A stretch of 64,000 bases of DNA from Torymus aiolomorphi (taxonomy: Eukaryota > Arthropoda > Insecta > Hymenoptera > Torymidae). Below are positions 57,441 through 64,000 of this stretch, piece by piece. The DNA lies in assembly GCA_036365515.1 (NCBI GenBank), contig CM070873.1:73930529-73994528 (forward strand), written 5' to 3'. The notes under the pieces were generated by a model. It ran no database searches. It was given only the letters and a program-made list of their open reading frames with translations, and was not told the origin of the DNA. A program made the translations under genes and the position numbers. The stretch's first letter is position 1. Each line of letters begins with the position of its first letter.

Positions 57441-58839
57441 TTGAGAGAAAGGGAGAGAGGAAGAGAGAGAGTATTATAATGTTATCCCAGCAGCATCCGT
57501 TCCACTAAAAGTTATTGCTAAAAATCTGTCCTTCTTTTGTACTCTTGATCCATCCATTGTTGAGTCACTTTTTAATAAATCGCACTGAGTTATATTATTA
57601 TTTCGAATACTAATATAAATGTAGAATATGCACCAGATCTTATGGAAATTCCAATCAAAATGTAAGAAGCCAACATTATCATAGCCAAAAGTAGATAAGT
57701 ACATAAAAGCCAATAATACCATTTTTTCAATGATCACTCGATGATCATTGAATGATTGCTTGTCGCTTTTATATGTAGATACATCTTGACACTTATTGCA
57801 ATGTAGAACTCTTCTGAATTGAATTATAGCCTATAGTGAGCTAAAATCAATTATCTCACTTTCATCTTTCTTAGAAAAAAAGATGTATTTATTTTAATCC
57901 GATAAGAATTATTACTGTTTCTTCTTTAAAATACTTAACTAGATCTTGCCAATGCGCATGTTTTTCTGTATTTACTTTCATACAGTATTCCTATCATGAA
58001 GCTACTTCCCAAATTTCAACAAAACCGTCACAGCACGATTGTTCTATAATTACACTTATAAATACTTTTCAGATATATATCTTTACATATAATACATTAA
58101 ATTTTCACTCCTAAATTCACTTGTGAATACAACTAATGAAACACTAAGAAAAAATCTTTCTTCATGAGGAAGCAAAAACTGTGCAAAACAAACTGTTGAA
58201 ATCGCATTGTTATGTATCTTTGCTTATACGAGCTGTCAGCGGTGCAACTGTGTTTACACTGGTTTTAGCAGACAAATTATATATTGGTACAAAAGGGATT
58301 ATTCATATAGTAAATTGTTGTCAAATTTTGGTCACAGAATGGTCACTTCACTAGAATAGAAGTGCGAAATTGTCACAAGATAATTCCACTGGATTTCGAA
58401 TTCCACAATTTGGTTTGTTTTATTTTTATAATAAATCCCGTATGTCAATTTAATTATTTTTTTATCCTTATACCAATATGGCTTAAATAATATTTATTGA
58501 TATTTTAAAATACAATTAAGTAAACATTTTTCTATCAGAAGCATAAAAGCATAAAAAAGGCAAAATAAAAAAGAAAATAAATTTTTTCGTAATTTTAAAA
58601 ATAGTAAGCTCATTCAGCCATATTATCTTTAATTTTTTTAATGTTTGATCCAAACTAGTTTATTTAGGATCAGAATAACATATGTAATTGAAAAATTTAT
58701 TAAAAAACATTTTGATTTTTTAAAAATTTTTAGGTCTAAGACCACTTTAATTCCTAACTAACAATCACCTAAACTTTTGCAAACTTTATAAAAATCTTTC
58801 CTGCAAAAAATTTTTATGAAAACACACGTTTTTTTTTTA
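57441..58839. other. Intergenic stretch, no gene supported
   Basis: An 87-codon minus-strand frame at 57474-57737 with a hydrophobic N-terminal half has no recognisable domain. The rest is AT-rich without landmarks. Confidence 0.4.
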
Positions 58840-59139
58840 CTAAATTTTATTTTAAATGATCTACAGAATCTTTGAAAAATGTTTCCTCCAAAAAGAAAAC
58901 ATTAACACCTTTTTCTCAAAAATATTTAATATATATACATTTATCTAAACTAATTTAAAGTAGAAATAATAAAACTTTCTACAAAAGTATAAAATAAGGT
59001 AGGTATAAGTTTATCCTAGAATCTATAAAAATAAAAAGAATTATTTTCATATGACTTTGCAATTAATAGTACTGTTAATTTATCACCATATATCTCAAAA
59101 ACCGCTGCCAATTCATTGGCACTTAGCTTCCTCAACCTT

Positions 59140-60888
59140 TTTTCATTGATGCCTAAAAAAAATTTCATATAATCTCTTTAAATTTTAGCTAAATTTTGAC
59201 TACATAAGTGTAATAATTGGTTAAAATTTGAAGTCGATAAATAAAATATTTGTTTTGAAATAAATCAAAAAAGTATAAACCATATTTTCATTATTAACAA
59301 ATGACACAATAAAAATAATTTTAGTTTAAAAATAAATGTAAGCAATTTTAATACATTTCAATATAAATTTATGATGTTAGGTAATAATAGCTGTCGTCAC
59401 ATTTATAGTCGATAAATTGAATATTTTCTCAAAAAAAAAAGGAATTTAATAAAATTTGTAAGCCCAAATATCTTTGGTTGTAATGGTTGGATTTTTTGGG
59501 CAACGAGCACGATTCGAAGATATAAAAAAGCTACCCCTATGCCAAATTTCAAGATGATTGGATGATTTTTACTCCTGTTATTGTTTGGGAATGAAAACGC
59601 AGTTTTATTCAAAAATATTTTTTTTCTCGGAAACAAGTACAGATATTTTCTTAAATTTTAGCTTAATGTTGTATTGCACAAATGTAATAAGTGGTTAAAA
59701 TTTGAATTTGAGGAACCAAATATTTTCTGAAATACACGAATTAAAAGAAATTTAAAAAAAAATGTTTAATCTCAAATATCTTTGGTCATAATGGTTGGAC
59801 TTTTTGAGCAACGAACTCGGTTCGAAAATATTAAAAAGCTACCCTTATGCCAAATTTCAAGTTGATTGGATGATTTTTGCTCCTGTTATCGTCTGGGAAT
59901 GAAAACGCACTTTTTTCTAAAATATTCTTTTTCTGGCAAACAAATGCAGATATTCTCTTAAATTTTAGCTAAATGCTGTACTGGATAAGTGTAGTAAGTG
60001 GTTAAAATTTGAAGTTGACGAACCAAATATTATCTGAAAAAAACGAATTAAAAGAAATTTTTAAAAAATGTGTAGCCTCAAATATATGTCGTCATAATGG
60101 TTGGATTTTTTGAGCAACGAACTAGGTTCAAAGATATTAAAAAGCTACCCCTATGCTCAATTTTCGGATGATTGGATGATTTTTGCTCCTGTTATCGTCT
60201 GGGAATGAAAACGCACTTTTCTTCTAATTTTTTTTTTTCTGGGAAACAAGTACATATATGAGGAAATCCACGGAACTTTTAACTGTTTTGATACCTTTTT
60301 CTTAAAGTAATTTATTGCTGCTATTAGTTGAGCGTGCGAAACACATAAACGAGACAAGGTGTAAAATCTTCAATTTTTACGTAGAAAACCAATCCGGTAA
60401 TCCATATTAGTGTGCCACGCATGCTCAAGTCTGGGGATGTAAAAAACTGTCGAAAAAGTCCACTTTTGGAAATAGTGGAAAAAGTGAACTTTTTTCTACA
60501 GTTTTTTACATCCCCAGACTTGAGCATGCGTGGCACACTAATATGGATTACCGGACTGGTTTTCTACATAAAAATTGAAGATTTTACACCTTGTCTCGTT
60601 TATGTGCTTCGTATGCTCAACTAATAGCAGCAATAAATTACTTTAAGAAAAAAGTATCAAAACAGTTAAAGGTTCCGTGGATTTCCTCATATTCTCTTAA
60701 ATTTTAGCTACATGTTGTACTGCATAAGTGTAGTAAGTGGTTAAAATTTGAAGTTGACGAACCAAATATTTTCTGAAAAAAAAAACGAATTAAAAGGAAT
60801 TTTAGAAAAATGTTTAACCTCATCTGTTATCGTATGGGAATGAAAATGCACTATTTCTCTAAAATATTTTTTTTTCTCGGAAACTAGT
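59140..60888. repeat. Satellite array, about 305-bp monomer, left block
   Basis: Phase marker CTCCTGTTATCGTCTGGGAATG (or variants) occurs near 59571, 59884 and 60187. Each is followed by an AAAACGCACTTTT block, GATATTCTCTTAAATTTTAGC, AAGTGGTTAAAATTTGAAG and AACCAAATATTTTCTGA. A palindromic MITE interrupts it at 60259-60689 and the array stops at the solo LTR. Confidence 0.9.
60259..60689. mobile_element. Fully palindromic MITE in the satellite
   Basis: The two halves (about 60259-60472 and 60480-60689) are reverse complements with few differences. Ends TGAGGAAATCCACGGAAC. Flanked by TA on both sides (60257-60258 and 60690-60691), the Tc1/mariner target. The paired open frames on opposite strands at 60324-60536 and 60412-60624 read almost the same peptide because the sequence is palindromic. 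Confidence 0.85.
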
Positions 60889-61675
60889 TGTCACGGCCTG
60901 CCGTACCGACGTCGGTAATAAATAATTTCATGGTAGCGACCGTTAGATGGCAGAATTGGATGCAGTCGATGCAGAATTGGAGCTGCATGGGCGACACAAG
61001 GAGCAGGCCGGCGCGAGAGCACCCGGCATCCATCTTGCTGTTGTCACTCGTGTGATAGAGACGCACTCGAGTTTGCGCGGCATTCTAATCGCAATTTACA
61101 CGACGGAGAATTGGTCTTTTCATCCGTCCAACCTCAGGAGTGAACAGGTGTAGATCCCTGAGGCTATTTCTCCGCCGGAGAAGTGTGACTTCACGTACTT
61201 ACGTGGAAAGTACGTGAAGTGTTCCAAGACTGTGCGACAGGCTGATTATACCTGCCGTACTATCAATACAAAGCGACTTCCTCGAGCAGAAGATCGGCTC
61301 GCCTGGTATTGCTACAGTCCAAGATACCAAGAGGGATCGAGCTACGAAGCCAGTCGAGTCGCGAGGATACACACCAAGAAGCTAGGCCACTAAGTTACGT
61401 CCACCTAAGATCTAACATGGTAAGCGTGCACTCATCATCCGCGACGCGAGTAATAGCGTGTAACCGCCCGTCCAGGTTCGTCGTTCCTGGACAGCGGCTT
61501 CGAATAGGCGTTCTCGGGCGGAGAGAGCGAGCGCAGAGAGAGCGCAGGCCCGGATCATCAGTTATCGAAGGTCACCAGCAAAGTTTAACTTGCCGGCAGT
61601 TTTGTAACCGACAAGTGCGCAGATTACATTGCGCGGTATAACCTGCTCTCTCTCTCTCTCTCTCTCGCGCTCTGT

Positions 61676-61717
<42 letters not shown>

Positions 61718-62348
61718 ACGCAGCGAGCGCGACCGCTCTCTCACCCGCGATTCAACGATGAATGCGCGACGTAGAATACCGTGTACGCGCGGCGTATGTT
61801 ACCGCGCGTGCTCGACGTATATTACCGCGAGCGTGATGTCAGCCTCCGAGACAGCTGACGTCTTTAGCCTTGTGCTGGCGCACCGTTAGGATAGATTATT
61901 CAACGTATCAATTTAACCCGTTCCGTCAATATCTAAATTCATTCCTTTTATATTATTACTCTTTTACCAAACCATCATATTTCATTCAATAAAAAATAGT
62001 CATTTGTTATTAACTTTAACCACTCGAGTTATTATTTCGCGACCTTAGTCATTCCCCGCTCCCCGACGTCTCCGTGGTCGTTACGTAAGAGAATACGTTT
62101 CGTTACATCTGAGCAGCCGGCACACGAACCTGTGACCAGGAGAGGAGTTCGAGTCACTGGTGAGAAATAAAGCGCGAGTCTTCGACTTGCGTGTTGCACG
62201 GTAAGTAACCAGATTAGGTTAACATTGCACGACGTTGTTGCGTCTGTTACCTAATTACATTTCCGGGAGTTGAACCGAGAGATATGGAATTGAACTAGTG
62301 AGACACATAGCTGAAACGTGTCTTAACCCTAAAAACCACCCCGTGACA
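60889..62348. mobile_element. Solo LTR, about 1.46 kb
   Basis: Begins TGTCACGG and ends CCGTGACA. It is flanked by a perfect 4-bp duplication TAGT (60885-60888 and 62349-62352), and the satellite monomer continues on either side with the sequence expected of an uninterrupted unit. Contains CT (about 61646-61672) and GT (about 61678-61718) microsatellites, an AATAAA near 62166 and no retroviral coding motif. It is best read as the product of LTR-LTR recombination of a long-LTR element; family unknown. Confidence 0.82.
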
Positions 62349-64000
62349 TAGTGCAGATAATCTCTTGAAATGAAAAGGAAAATCTATTGAATATAAAAAG
62401 CTATCTCTGTGCCGAATTCTAAGACGATTGGTTGATTTTTACTGCTGTTATCGTCTAGGAACGAAAACGCACTTTTTTCTAAAATATTTTTTTTTCTCAT
62501 AAACAAGTGCGGATAATCTCTTGAAATTTTGGAAAAATATTGGTTTACGTAAGTGTAATAAGTGGTTAAATCTTGAAGTTGATGTAACAAATATTTTTTG
62601 AAAAAAGGAATTAAAAGAAATTTTGAAAAATGTTTAACCTCAAATATCTTTGGTCGCAATGGTTGGATTCTTTTGGGCAACGAACTCAGTTCGAAGATAT
62701 TAAAAAGCTACTACTATGCTAAATTTCAAGATTATTGAATGATTTTTATTCCTGTTATCGTCTGGGAATGAAAACGCACTTTTTTTCTAAAATAGTTTCT
62801 TCTGGCATACAAGTGCAGATGTTCTCTTAAATTTTAGGTAAATGTTGTACTACATAAGTAGTGAAAATTCGAAATTGATGAACCAAATATTTTCTGAAAA
62901 AGAAAAACGAATTAAAAGGAAGTTTTAAAAAATGTTTAACCTCAAATATCTTTGGTTATAATGGTTGGATTCTTTTGGGAAACTATCTCTGTTCGAAGAT
63001 ATAAAAAAGCTATCTGTATGCCAAATTTTGTGACGATTGGTTGATTTTTACTATTGTTATAGTCTGGGGAAGAAAACGCACTTTCTTTCTAAAATATCTT
63101 TTTTCTCGGAAACAAGGACTGATAATCTCTTGAAATTTTAGCTAAATATTTTACTACATAAGTATAATAAGTGGTTACAATTTAAATATTTTCGGGAAAA
63201 AAGTAACTAAAAGAAATTTTAAATAAATGTGTAATCTCAAATATATTTGGTCATAATGGTTGGATTTTTTGAGCAACAAACTCGGTTCAAAGATATTAGA
63301 AAGCTACCCCTATGCCCAATTTCCAGGTGATTGGATGATTTTTGCTCCTGTTATCGTCTGGGAATGAAAATGCACTTTTCTTCTAAATTTTTTTTTTCTC
63401 TGAAACAAGTACAGGTATTCTCTTAAATTTTAGCTAAATGTTGTACTGCATAAGTGTAGTAAGGGGTTAAAATTTGAAGTTGACGAACTAAATATTTTCT
63501 GAAAAAAAAAGGAATTAAAAGGAATTTTAAAAACCTCAAATATCTTCGGTCTTAATAGTTGGATTTTTTTGGGCAACGAACTCGGTTCCAAGATATAGAA
63601 AATCTACCCCTATGCAAAATTTCAAGACGATTGGATGATTTTTACTCCTATTATCGTTTGGGAATGAAAATGCACTTTTCTTCTAAATTTTTTTTTTCTC
63701 TGAAACAAGTACAGGTATTCTCTTAAATTTTAGCTAAATGTTGTACTGCATAAGTGTAGTAAGTGGTTAAAATTTGAAGTTGACGAACTAAATATTTTCT
63801 GAAAAAAAAAAGGAATTAAAAGGAATTTTAAAAACCTCAAATATCTTCGGTCTTAATAGTTGGATTTTTTTGGGCAACGAACTCGGTTCCAAGATATAAA
63901 AAATCTACCTCTATGCAAAATTTCAAGACGATTGGATGATTTTTACTCCTATTATCGTTTGGGAATGTAAAGGAATTTTTTCTAAAATATTTTTTTCTTG
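62349..64000. repeat. Satellite array, about 305-bp monomer, right block
   Basis: Phase markers near 62443, 62752, 63052, 63347, 63651 and 63955. The last two full monomers are nearly identical, which suggests recent local duplication. The array runs off the window end. Confidence 0.92.

Noticed and set aside
57474..57737. 87-codon minus-strand frame with a hydrophobic N-terminal half
   Set aside because: Resembles a membrane segment and could be a receptor exon, but there is no motif, partner exon or splice context to support it.
60324..60624. Paired open frames encoding nearly the same 70-residue peptide on both strands
   Set aside because: A consequence of the palindromic MITE, not of coding selection.
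61309..61889. Open frames in the solo LTR
   Set aside because: Low-complexity and microsatellite-driven; no gag or pol motif.
1..64000. CRISPR arrays, tRNA and rRNA genes, bacterial-type operons
   Set aside because: No regularly spaced identical repeats with unique spacers, and no cloverleaf or rRNA-like sequence recognised by eye. The content is that of an animal genome.

Overview
This is eukaryotic nuclear DNA from an arthropod, most likely an insect. The evidence is the mix of elements: a BEL/Pao retrotransposon, a Ty3/gypsy retrotransposon, an R1-clade non-LTR fragment, Penelope-like elements (PLEs) with GIY-YIG domains, and Helitrons carrying a Pif1-type helicase. There are long CA, TA and CT microsatellites, AT-rich satellite DNA and many foldback elements. 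A hymenopteran is plausible but not provable from the window. I found no intact host gene. The only host-derived coding sequence I recognise is a broken RAD51 fragment and a broken POLR3B (RNA polymerase III second subunit) fragment, both inside repeats.

Layout, left: a hairpin-ended repeat with a CA microsatellite (1-1003) abuts a 5'-truncated BEL/Pao element (1004 to about 5900). A palindromic PLE terminal dimer without coding sequence follows (6201-6540), then a 153-bp tandem repeat (7681-8050), a short hairpin-ended repeat (8085-8305), a nested inverted-repeat element (8309-9432), the 3' end of an R1-clade element (9562-10180) and a second large hairpin-ended repeat (11100-12345). A full-length but decayed gypsy element spans 14870-20535 with both LTRs, primer site and polypurine tract.

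Middle: a minus-strand Helitron terminus (20547), an oppositely oriented helicase fragment (20730-21739), a repeat domain bearing the RAD51 fragment (22250-26100), a 3.4-kb inverted repeat with 1.45-kb arms (26948-30391), a Helitron-related noncoding block, a G-rich minisatellite and a GC-rich island (32560-33870). Next come a PLE with inverted termini (35586-37378), the POLR3B fragment (39853-40262), two tandem palindromic MITEs (41966-42459) and a second Helitron ending in a canonical hairpin plus CTAG (42590-45211).

Right: more of the RAD51-bearing repeat family, a nearly complete minus-strand PLE (49148-52982), several copies of a roughly 600-bp MITE (one with a TA target duplication and empty-site paralogues in the same window), a second foldback pair (54590-57440), and a 305-bp satellite array (59140-64000) interrupted by a palindromic MITE and a 1.46-kb solo LTR with a perfect 4-bp target duplication.

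The strongest unusual signals are structural RNA motifs. Three unrelated PLE termini carry six copies of a hammerhead-ribozyme-like core with identical spacing but different stem II sequence. The gypsy 3' untranslated region carries two hairpins that share an architecture and differ by compensatory changes. All coordinates and alignments were made by eye; no search or folding program was run.
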